Shown here: positions 46,889 to 53,622 of the stretch, one piece after another | Numbering within the stretch: position 1 is the stretch's first letter | Layout of the letters: each line of letters starts with the position of its first letter | Assembly (NCBI GenBank): GCA_963822765.1 | Contig: CAWGJL010000036.1 | Coordinates: forward strand, 62,001-126,000 | Source of the DNA: Palsa-504 sp963822765 | GTDB lineage: Bacteria > Actinomycetota > Actinomycetes > Streptosporangiales > Streptosporangiaceae | Reading direction: 5' to 3' | Length of the DNA stretch: 64,000 nucleotides | Notes under the pieces: generated by a model | Told to the model about the DNA's origin: nothing | Seen by the model: only the letters and a program-made list of their open reading frames with translations | Databases searched by the model: none | Translations under genes and position numbers: made by a program

Positions 46889-47728
46889 GTGCTGCCTTAC
46901 CGGGACGACGGGATCGTGCTGCGGACTCAGAAGCTGGGCGAGGCCGACCGGATCATCACCGTCCTGGGCCGGACTACCGGCCGGGTCCGCGCGGTGGCCA
47001 AGGGCGTCCGCCGCACCAAGTCGCGGTTCGGCGCCCGGCTCGAGCCGTTCACGCACGTCGACCTTATGCTGCACCCGGGCCGCTCGCTGGACGTGATCAC
47101 CCAGGCCGAGGTCATCCGGCCCTACGGCGAGCCGCTGGCCGCGGACTACCCCCGCTACACGGCGGGCGTGGCCATGCTGGAGACCGCCGAGCGGTTCACC
47201 CCGGTGGAGAAGGAACCCGCCCTGCGCCAGCTGTTGCTGCTCATCGGCGGGCTGCGGTCCCTGGCTGAGGCCGAGCACGACTCCCGACTGGTCCTGGACG
47301 CCTTCCTGCTGCGCTCGCTGGCGGTGGCCGGCTACGCGCCCGCCCTGGAGGAGTGCGCCCGCTGCGGCGCGTCGGCCAGCGGCCGGGCCCGCCCCGGGGC
47401 CAGTGCGCCCGACGGTGAGGTGCGGCTGCCGGCCTTCGCCGTCGCGGCCGGCGGCATGGTGTGCGCGTCCTGCCGCCCGCCCGGCGCGGCCGCGCCCGCG
47501 GCGGGCACCGTGGGCCTGATGCTCGCCCTGCTGCAAGGCGACTGGGACCGCGCCGACCGCAGCGAGCGACGGCACCGGGCCGAGTGCAGCGGGCTGGTCG
47601 CCGCCTACCTTCAATGGCACCTGGAGCAATCGATCCGTTCACTGCGTCACGTGGAGCTTGACATCCTCCCTCGTCCTCAGATGAGGGATTCCAGCTACTC
47701 ACGTCCGGCTAAGGAGGCAAGCAGTTGA
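46889..47728 (+). CDS. recO: DNA repair protein RecO, C-terminus altered
   Basis: RecO loads RecA with RecR in gap repair. GTG at 46889 starts LPYRDDGIVLRTQKLGEADR; the OB-fold and zinc-finger cysteines (CARCGAS near residue 158, CASC near 197) are present. After YLQWHLEQSIRSLRHVE the sequence runs into LDILPRPQMRDSSYSRPAKE, which is encoded by the IS200/IS605-like end that follows. The original stop appears to have been replaced by the element, adding ~25 foreign residues. The core is intact, so function may survive. Confidence 0.9.
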   Translation: MLPYRDDGIVLRTQKLGEADRIITVLGRTTGRVRAVAKGVRRTKSRFGARLEPFTHVDLMLHPGRSLDVITQAEVIRPYGEPLAADYPRYTAGVAMLETAERFTPVEKEPALRQLLLLIGGLRSLAEAEHDSRLVLDAFLLRSLAVAGYAPALEECARCGASASGRARPGASAPDGEVRLPAFAVAAGGMVCASCRPPGAAAPAAGTVGLMLALLQGDWDRADRSERRHRAECSGLVAAYLQWHLEQSIRSLRHVELDILPRPQMRDSSYSRPAKEASS

Positions 47729-47850
47729 GGTTCGGATGTTGGGAGCAGCCGGTACCGCGACATGCGAACACACTATCGGATACCGCCGACATTTCGGGGG
47801 AGGTGAGGCGGTGTCTCAACCCCGGCCTAAAGGCCGGTTTCTCCAGGCCG
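47654..47850. mobile_element. IS200/IS605-like end palindromes without transposase
   Basis: GCTTGACATCCTCCC followed by a 9-bp stem (TCCCTCGTC-CTCA-GATGAGGGA, 47667-47688, one G-U pair) and TTCC resembles the terminal hairpin of actinobacterial IS200/IS605 elements. About 130 bases later CCGGCC-TAAA-GGCCGG (47822-47837) within TCAACCCCGGCCTAAAGGCC resembles a second such palindrome. No tnpA or tnpB frame lies between them. It may be a decayed or non-autonomous copy inserted between recO and uppS. Recognition is from memory of such ends and needs a database search. Confidence 0.5.
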
Positions 47851-47858
47851 CGATCCCG

Positions 47859-48704
47859 ATGAATGAGGGCAACTCGAAGGCCCGGCGGCGTCGCCCATCC
47901 CGTCCCGCCGGCGTCCGCCCGCCCGATCCGCATCCGAGCGGGGTCAAGGCGCCGGACATCCCGCCCGACCTGGTTCCCCGGCACGTGGCCCTGGTCATGG
48001 ACGGCGACGGCCGGTGGGCGAAAAAGCGCGGGCTGCCCAGGACCGAAGGTCACAAGGAGGGCGAGTCCTCGCTGCTCGACGTGATCATGGGGGCGATCGA
48101 GCTCGGTATTCCGTACCTGTCCGCCTACGCCTTCTCGACCGAGAACTGGCGGCGCTCGCCCGACGAGGTGCGCTTCCTGATGGGCTTTAACCGCGACGTC
48201 ATTCACCGCCGCCGCGACCTGCTGAACGACATGGGCGTCCGCATCCGCTGGGCTGGCCGCCGGCCCCGGCTCTGGCGCAGCGTGATCAGCGAACTGGAGT
48301 ACGCCGAGCAGCTCTCCGCCGGGAATACCGTCCTGACCTTGCAGTTCTGCGTCAACTACGGCGGCCGGGCGGAGATCGCCGACGCCGCCGCCGCGATCGC
48401 GGCCGATGTCGCGGCCGGAAAACTCCGCGCGGATAAGGTTACCGAAAAGGTGTTCGCTCGCTATCTCTACGAGCCGGGGATGCCGGACGTCGACCTTTTC
48501 GTCAGGTCGTCCGGGGAGCAGCGCCTGTCCAACTTCCTGCTCTGGCAGTCCGCCTACGCCGAACTGGTTTTCCTCGATACCCTCTGGCCCGACTTCGACC
48601 GGCGCCACCTGTGGCACGCGTGCGAGATCTACGCCAGCCGCGACCGCCGGTACGGCGGAGCTCAGCCCAACCCCGTTCCCGTCCCGCCGGATCCCCGCCC
48701 ATAG
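47859..48704 (+). CDS. uppS: undecaprenyl/polyprenyl diphosphate synthase (cis)
   Basis: The enzyme extends polyprenyl diphosphate carriers for cell-wall synthesis. Conserved blocks: RHVALVMDGDGRWAKKRG, SAYAFSTENWRRSPDEV, RIRWAGRR, TLQFCVNYGGRAEIADAA and FVRSSGEQRLSNFLLWQSAYAE. The usual M-D-G-N-G-R-W has Asp in place of Asn here. ATG at 47859 gives the typical ~33-residue head; a GTG at 47811 with strong GGGGGAGG upstream is also in frame and would add residues encoded by the palindrome of the mobile-element remnant. Confidence 0.92.
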   Translation: MNEGNSKARRRRPSRPAGVRPPDPHPSGVKAPDIPPDLVPRHVALVMDGDGRWAKKRGLPRTEGHKEGESSLLDVIMGAIELGIPYLSAYAFSTENWRRSPDEVRFLMGFNRDVIHRRRDLLNDMGVRIRWAGRRPRLWRSVISELEYAEQLSAGNTVLTLQFCVNYGGRAEIADAAAAIAADVAAGKLRADKVTEKVFARYLYEPGMPDVDLFVRSSGEQRLSNFLLWQSAYAELVFLDTLWPDFDRRHLWHACEIYASRDRRYGGAQPNPVPVPPDPRP

Positions 48705-48805
48705 CTCCCATAAGCACACAGGGTGCCCCCGCGGGCCGGGTGATCCTCAAACGGGCGTGCGAAAATTAGCCGTTTAGCTCCTAACGGGAGCCGTCCTTTA
48801 TCAAT

Positions 48806-49036
48806 AGGTCACGTAACGTTCCCCGGCGCCGCCGGAAAAATTTCTCGGCCGAACGCAGTTTCGCTTCTACCGAATTCCTGCTGGCGGATCCGGCGCGCAT
48901 CCCGGCGCGGGCGGCGGTTTTTGCAACCGAACAGATTCACTGTGAGTAACTCACCGGATACGGGGAACATTACAGCCTGCCGGTGCGCAAGGACCGAACT
49001 CGTGGGGCGAAACGATCCTTGATGTGCCCGTGGGGG
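48806..49036 (+). ncRNA. possible c-di-AMP (ydaO-type) riboswitch leader
   Basis: The long A/T-richer leader of the DUF1906 gene contains, in order, AGGTCACGTAACG, then CACCGGATACGGGGAAC (48951-48967 area) and TGGGGCGAAACGATCC (49003-49018). These resemble GGTxGCCGAAxCC, GGxACGGxGGAACC and GGGGxxAAxCC of ydaO RNAs, which in actinobacteria precede secreted cell-wall enzymes. I could not place the 3' A-G-C-T-A-A-C-T-C element with certainty (TAACTCA occurs upstream of it), so the call is tentative. A half copy of the dispersed motif (TCGGCCGAACG) is at 48845-48855. Confidence 0.33.
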
Positions 49037-49077
49037 ATTTACCAATCATTGGTTACGGGGTTCATTCAGGGGGATTA

Positions 49078-50556
49078 ATGCGTCGCGCCGCAGTGGCTGT
49101 CATGGTCGGGTGCGCGTTCGGGGGAATCGCAACGGGAGTCGGGCATCAGCGCGATATCTCCGGCGTTCGCCTGACCGCCGCCATCCAGCCCATCACCAAT
49201 AAGACGGCCGCTAAGGTCACGGCGCCGGCCATGAAAACCGTCGAGTACCGCGGTTACGCGATCCGGGTCCCGGCCGCCTGGCCGGTGTACTCGCTCAGCA
49301 AGGATCCCCGCCGGTGCGTCCGGTACGACGCAAACGCCGTTTATCTCGGCACCCCCGGTCCCAACCCGAACTGCCCGGCGCACGTCGTCGGCCACGCCGA
49401 CACGATCAGCATCGGCGGCCCGGCCACGCCGGGACCACGGTCGACCCCGGTCCGGACCGACCTGCGGGCCGCGGTGGGAGCCAAGCGCGCGGGCCCCGAC
49501 ATGCCCGCCGCGCCGGGCACGATCATGCAGAACGCCCAGCTGCGCGAGCTTTCCGTAGCCATGCCCGACAGCGCCCCGGCCATCACCGCCACGTACGGGA
49601 CCAGCGCCGATGAGATCATGCAGGTCCTGGCGGGCGTGCGCCGGATCACTCAGCAGTCGGCCCCGACCAGTACCACCGCGCCGAACACGGTTCAGCAGCC
49701 GTCGGGGGGCACGCCCACGCCGGCTCCCTGGCCGACGAACCCGGCGCCGCCCTCCTGGATCCCGCCGTCCTGGCCCACGCCCGCGCCGACCGGCACGGGC
49801 CTGCCGACGCAGCCGCCCAACCCGGTGCCCTCCTCCACGCCGCCGCCCGCGCCGCCAGCCGGTGCCCTGGCCGGCTTTGACACCTGCGGCGCCCCGTCGC
49901 TGCGGACCATGAAGGCCTGGCGGGCCAGGTACGCCGTCGCCGCGATCTACATCGGCGGCCAGGAGATGGGCTGCGGTTACGGCAACCTGTCCAAGACCTG
50001 GGTCCAGTCCGCCGAGGCCATGGGCTGGTCCCTGATGCCGACCTTCGTCGGGCTGCAGGCACCCTGCAATAGCTTCAGCGACGAGATCAACCCGAGCCAG
50101 GCGGCCCAGCAGGGACAGCAGGCCGCCATTCAGGCGGTCAGTGACGCGGCCTCGTTCGGCCTGGGCCCGGGCTCGCCGATCTACTTCGACATGGAGGCCT
50201 ACAACGAGAAGAAGTCCAGCTGCGTGACCGCGGTGCTCACCTTCCTGGGCGCCTGGGACCGTAAGGTGCAGGCCAGCGGTTACGTGTCCGGGGTGTACTC
50301 CAGCGCGGGCTCGGGCGTGATCAACCTGCAGAACACGAGCAGCGTCGGCGGCCACCCGCTCGCCAGGCCGCAGGCCATCTGGTTCGCGCTGTGGGACAAC
50401 GCGGTCAACCTGACCGGATCGCCCTACATGACCCCCGCGGTATGGTCGGCTTCGGCCCGGGCCAAGCAGTACGCCGGACCGCGGGTGGTGACCGTGGGCG
50501 GGATCTCGATGAACATCGACTCGGACCTGGTGAACAGCCCGGTGGCCCGAGGGTGA
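49078..50556 (+). CDS. secreted DUF1906 (Rv2525c-like) protein
   Basis: The 492-residue protein starts MRRAAVAVMVGCAFGGIATG, a signal peptide, at an ATG after GGGGGAT. Residues ~55-195 form an unrecognised domain, then a ~75-residue Pro/Thr/Ser linker, then a glycoside-hydrolase-like DUF1906 domain: GFDTCGAPSLRTMKAWRARY, AAIYIGGQEMGCGY, GSPIYFDMEAYNE and YVSGVYSSAGS. Members such as Rv2525c are cell-wall-associated TIM barrels. The D-M-E motif supplies possible catalytic acids. It probably acts on peptidoglycan or surface glycans. Confidence 0.87.
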   Translation: MRRAAVAVMVGCAFGGIATGVGHQRDISGVRLTAAIQPITNKTAAKVTAPAMKTVEYRGYAIRVPAAWPVYSLSKDPRRCVRYDANAVYLGTPGPNPNCPAHVVGHADTISIGGPATPGPRSTPVRTDLRAAVGAKRAGPDMPAAPGTIMQNAQLRELSVAMPDSAPAITATYGTSADEIMQVLAGVRRITQQSAPTSTTAPNTVQQPSGGTPTPAPWPTNPAPPSWIPPSWPTPAPTGTGLPTQPPNPVPSSTPPPAPPAGALAGFDTCGAPSLRTMKAWRARYAVAAIYIGGQEMGCGYGNLSKTWVQSAEAMGWSLMPTFVGLQAPCNSFSDEINPSQAAQQGQQAAIQAVSDAASFGLGPGSPIYFDMEAYNEKKSSCVTAVLTFLGAWDRKVQASGYVSGVYSSAGSGVINLQNTSSVGGHPLARPQAIWFALWDNAVNLTGSPYMTPAVWSASARAKQYAGPRVVTVGGISMNIDSDLVNSPVARG

Positions 50557-50725
50557 CCCGCGGTCACCGATCCGCACCGGGCGAATCCAGTTCGCGATCG
50601 TCCGCTGGTGATCCTAAGCTAGGGGCCTCCGGACATGGAGGCGGCCGCAGTCGCCCCCGAACCCGGATCACCACGGGGATCGCGCCCGTCGCGCCCACCG
50701 ACCGCCAGCCGGATGGAGACCACAG

Positions 50726-52114
50726 ATGGCCTTGCGCAGTGACCGCCTCGACGCCATTGTCAGCCTGAGCAAACGACGGGGATTCGTCTACCCGTCCAGC
50801 GAGATCTACGGGGGCCTGCGAGCCTCCTGGGACTACGGACCGCTCGGCGTGGAGCTGAAGAACAACATCAAGCGCCAGTGGTGGCGGACGATGGTAACCG
50901 AGCGCGACGACATCGTCGGCCTGGACTCCTCGGTGATCCTGGCCCGTGAGGTGTGGGAGGCGAGCGGGCACGTCACCGAGTTCGTCGACCCGCTCACCGA
51001 GTGCTCGTTCTGCCACAAGCGGTACCGGGCCGATCACCTCATCGAGGCCTACGAGGAGCGGCACGGCCACCCGCCGGTCGGCGGCCTGGAGGAGCTCACG
51101 TGCCCGAACTGCGGCAACCGCGGCACCTTCACCGAGCCGCGGATGTTCAACGGGCTGCTGCGTACGCACCTGGGCCCGGTGGAGGACGAATCCGGGCTGG
51201 CCTACCTGCGCCCGGAGACCGCGCAGGGCATCTTCATCAACTTCAAGAACGTGCTGCAGACCTCGCGCAAGAAGATCCCGTTCGGCATCGGGCAGATCGG
51301 CAAGTCGTTCCGCAACGAGATCACCCCGGGCAACTTCATCTTCCGGACCCGCGAGTTCGAGCAGATGGAGATGGAGTTCTTCGTCGCCCCCGGGACCGAC
51401 GAGGAGTGGCACCAGACCTGGATCGACACCCGCCTGGCCTGGTACACCGACCTCGGCATCCGCGAGGAGAACCTCCGGCTGTACGAGCACCCGAAGGAGA
51501 AGCTGTCGCACTACTCCAAGCGCACGGTCGACATCGAGTACAAGTTTGACTTCGCGGGCGCCGAGTGGGGCGAGCTCGAGGGCATCGCCAACCGCACCGA
51601 CTACGACCTGACCACCCACCAGGAGGCGTCCGGCCAGGACCTGTCCTACCTGGACCAGGAGTCGGGGGAGCGGGTCATCCCCTACGTGATCGAGCCCGCG
51701 GCCGGCGTCGACCGCGGCGCGCTGGTGTTCCTGCTCGACGCGTACGCCGAGGACGAGGCGCCGGACGCCAAGGGCAACCTGGAGAAGCGGACCGTGCTGC
51801 GCCTGGACCGCAGGCTCGCGCCGGTCAAGGTCGCGGTCCTCCCGCTGTCGCGCAACGCCGACCTGTCGCCCAAGGCCCGCGACCTGGCCGCGGCGCTGCG
51901 CAAGCACTGGAACACCGACTTCGACGACGCCAGCGCGATCGGCCGCCGCTACCGCCGCCAGGACGAGATCGGCACCCCGTTCTGCGTCACCGTCGACTTC
52001 GACACGCTGAACGACCAAGCCGTCACCGTCCGCGATCGCGACACCATGCTCCAAGAACGCGTCGCCATCGCCCAGGTCGAGTCCTACCTAACCGACCGCC
52101 TAGGCCCCTGCTAA
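50726..52114 (+). CDS. glyS: glycyl-tRNA synthetase (alpha2 type)
   Basis: Charges tRNA-Gly. The 462-residue class II enzyme shows FVYPSSEIYGGLRASWDYGP at the N-terminus, a zinc-binding insert (CSFCHKRY and CPNCGNRG), motif 2 around IGKSFRNEITPGNFIFRTRE, and motif 3 region VIPYVIEPAAGVDRG, ending with the anticodon-binding domain. Typical length for the actinobacterial single-chain homodimeric form. Stop codon overlaps the convergent oxidoreductase gene by four bases. Confidence 0.96.
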   Translation: MALRSDRLDAIVSLSKRRGFVYPSSEIYGGLRASWDYGPLGVELKNNIKRQWWRTMVTERDDIVGLDSSVILAREVWEASGHVTEFVDPLTECSFCHKRYRADHLIEAYEERHGHPPVGGLEELTCPNCGNRGTFTEPRMFNGLLRTHLGPVEDESGLAYLRPETAQGIFINFKNVLQTSRKKIPFGIGQIGKSFRNEITPGNFIFRTREFEQMEMEFFVAPGTDEEWHQTWIDTRLAWYTDLGIREENLRLYEHPKEKLSHYSKRTVDIEYKFDFAGAEWGELEGIANRTDYDLTTHQEASGQDLSYLDQESGERVIPYVIEPAAGVDRGALVFLLDAYAEDEAPDAKGNLEKRTVLRLDRRLAPVKVAVLPLSRNADLSPKARDLAAALRKHWNTDFDDASAIGRRYRRQDEIGTPFCVTVDFDTLNDQAVTVRDRDTMLQERVAIAQVESYLTDRLGPC

Positions 52115-53043
52115 CCCCCGCGCGCCCCGTAACCCGGAGCTTCCTGCGCGCGGCGGTAGATCTCGGCCGCGGCCAGGTGGAAGCCGTCCGGCAGGCCCGC
52201 CGCGGCCATGGCCGCGGCGATTTCCTCCATCTCCGCCACCCAGCGCCAGCCCTTGGCCGCCGCGGACCCGGCGGCCCGGGCCGACCACTCGGTCAGGGCC
52301 GGCTGGGAAGCGCCCCACTCGGCCAGCAGCGAGTCCTCGACGCCTTCGGCCCGGGCCAGCGCCCGGGCCGCCAGCAGCAGCGCCGCGCTGCCCTTGGTCC
52401 ACGACGCGTAGGCCATCTTCACCGCCGACGCCGCGAACAAGCCGCCGCCAAGCAGGCCATCGCCGCCAAGCAGGCCATCGCGGCCAACGGGGCCGTCGGC
52501 GTCCGCCAAGCCGTCACCGCCGATCACCCGCGCGTCGACCGCGCCGCCCGCGAACAGCCGCTGCACTTCCCCGGCCCGCGCCCCGGACAGGTAGAGCCGG
52601 ATGAAACCAGGCGCCACCGGGGGAGAGCCGATGATCCCGCCGTCCACGTAGCTGCCCCCGCCGGCCGCCACGATCGCGGCGATCTCCCGCGCGGTATCCG
52701 GCGAGACCGCATTGGCGTCGACGTAAACCCCGCCGGACCCCGCCCCCTCCCGGGCCACCCCCAGCGCCGCCCCCTCCCGGGCCACCCCCAGCGCCGCGAC
52801 CTCCCGCGCCACGCCGAGAGCCGCATGCGGCGGGCACACCGACACGATGACGTCGGCCTCCCGGGTCAGGCCCGCCAGCCCCCCGGAGGCGACGGTCAGC
52901 CCGGCCGCCGCCGCTCGCGCCGCGCTGGCCGCGCTGCGTCCCTCCGGCACCCACAGCACCCGGTGACCCGCCGCGGTCAGGCACTGCCCGACCGCGGCCC
53001 CCATCTCACCAGGATGCAGCAGCCCGACCGTCGTCTCGCTCAT
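52111..53043 (-). CDS. NAD(P)-dependent 6PGDH/HIBADH-like oxidoreductase
   Basis: The 310-residue protein starts TTVGLLHPGEMGAAVGQCL, a Rossmann fold with G-x-x-x-x-A pattern, followed by DVIVSVCPPHAALGVA and GGGSYVDGGIIGSPP typical of beta-hydroxyacid dehydrogenase relatives with a DUF1932-like C-terminal domain (FAASAVKMAYASWTKGSAAL). Substrate unknown. Two in-frame minisatellites expand surface loops: three A-L-G-V-A-R-E units near residue 80 and DGLLGG units near 195. They may have altered but not broken the fold. Confidence 0.82.
   Translation of the reverse strand: MSETTVGLLHPGEMGAAVGQCLTAAGHRVLWVPEGRSAASAARAAAAGLTVASGGLAGLTREADVIVSVCPPHAALGVAREVAALGVAREGAALGVAREGAGSGGVYVDANAVSPDTAREIAAIVAAGGGSYVDGGIIGSPPVAPGFIRLYLSGARAGEVQRLFAGGAVDARVIGGDGLADADGPVGRDGLLGGDGLLGGGLFAASAVKMAYASWTKGSAALLLAARALARAEGVEDSLLAEWGASQPALTEWSARAAGSAAAKGWRWVAEMEEIAAAMAAAGLPDGFHLAAAEIYRRAQEAPGYGARGG
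52450..52485 (-). repeat. 18-bp tandem repeat in the oxidoreductase gene
   Basis: AAGCAGGCCATCGCCGCC and AAGCAGGCCATCGCGGCC lie head to tail (one change). On the coding strand they give the G-D-G-L-L-G units. Confidence 0.8.
52741..52821 (-). repeat. 27-bp tandem repeats in the oxidoreductase gene
   Basis: Two exact 27-base units (52741-52767, 52768-52794) plus a third diverged copy (52795-52821) encode the nine-residue unit A-A-L-G-V-A-R-E-G in frame. The diverged copy is presumably the ancestral coding sequence. Confidence 0.85.
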
Positions 53044-53052
53044 GTCCCCATT

Positions 53053-53503
53053 TCACCAGGCGCCGGACAGCGATGGCTCCGAGGCCACCGTCGCGTGTAG
53101 CGGCGTGAACTTGTTCCCGCTGATCACGCTGACCCGCCCGCCGCCGCTGTCCGGAATCACGCCGATGAGCACGCTGCCCGATGCATTGGACCACAGCACA
53201 GGGTAAGCTCCTGACCCGCCGGCGCAGCGCCGTGCGGCATCCGTTGATCACGCTGGAGCGCACGTAGGCCAGCGCGTTGGCCTCCTCCGACAGCGCGTGC
53301 CAGCGCCGGTACAGTCCGCAGAACGCCTCCTGCACCACGTCCTCGGCGGCGGGCCGGTCACCGAGCATGACCACCGCCAGCCTGATCAGCCCGAGCGCGT
53401 GCGCCTCGTACAACGCGGTCACCGCTTCGGCCGCGCCAGTACGCCGCGGCGGCGGCCCCGGTTCTGGTGGCAGCGGACTGACCTCCGTGACGTTGGCTTT
53501 CAC
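53053..53503 (-). pseudogene. truncated sigma factor fused to the tail of its partner gene
   Basis: From ATG 53503 the frame gives a SigE-type sigma-2 region (LYEAHALGLIRLAVVMLGDR then DVVQEAFCGLYRRWHALSEE and SSVINGCRTALRRR), then turns to nonsense at about 53210. No sigma-4 region exists. In the next frame the same strand reads YPVLWSNASGSVLIGVIPD and SVISGNKFTPLHATVASEPS to a TGA at 53053, which looks like the end of the membrane partner protein usually encoded downstream. A deletion joining the two genes explains the arrangement. Confidence 0.7.
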
Positions 53504-53622
53504 ATATCAGAGACGTCGCCACCGCGCTCTGGTTGCGTGCCCCGGCCGTAAACGAAGGACGGTAGAGTCCAGAGCGAATACACGACGTCGCGCACTGCGA
53601 AGAGCAGGACGAGGAGCAGGAA

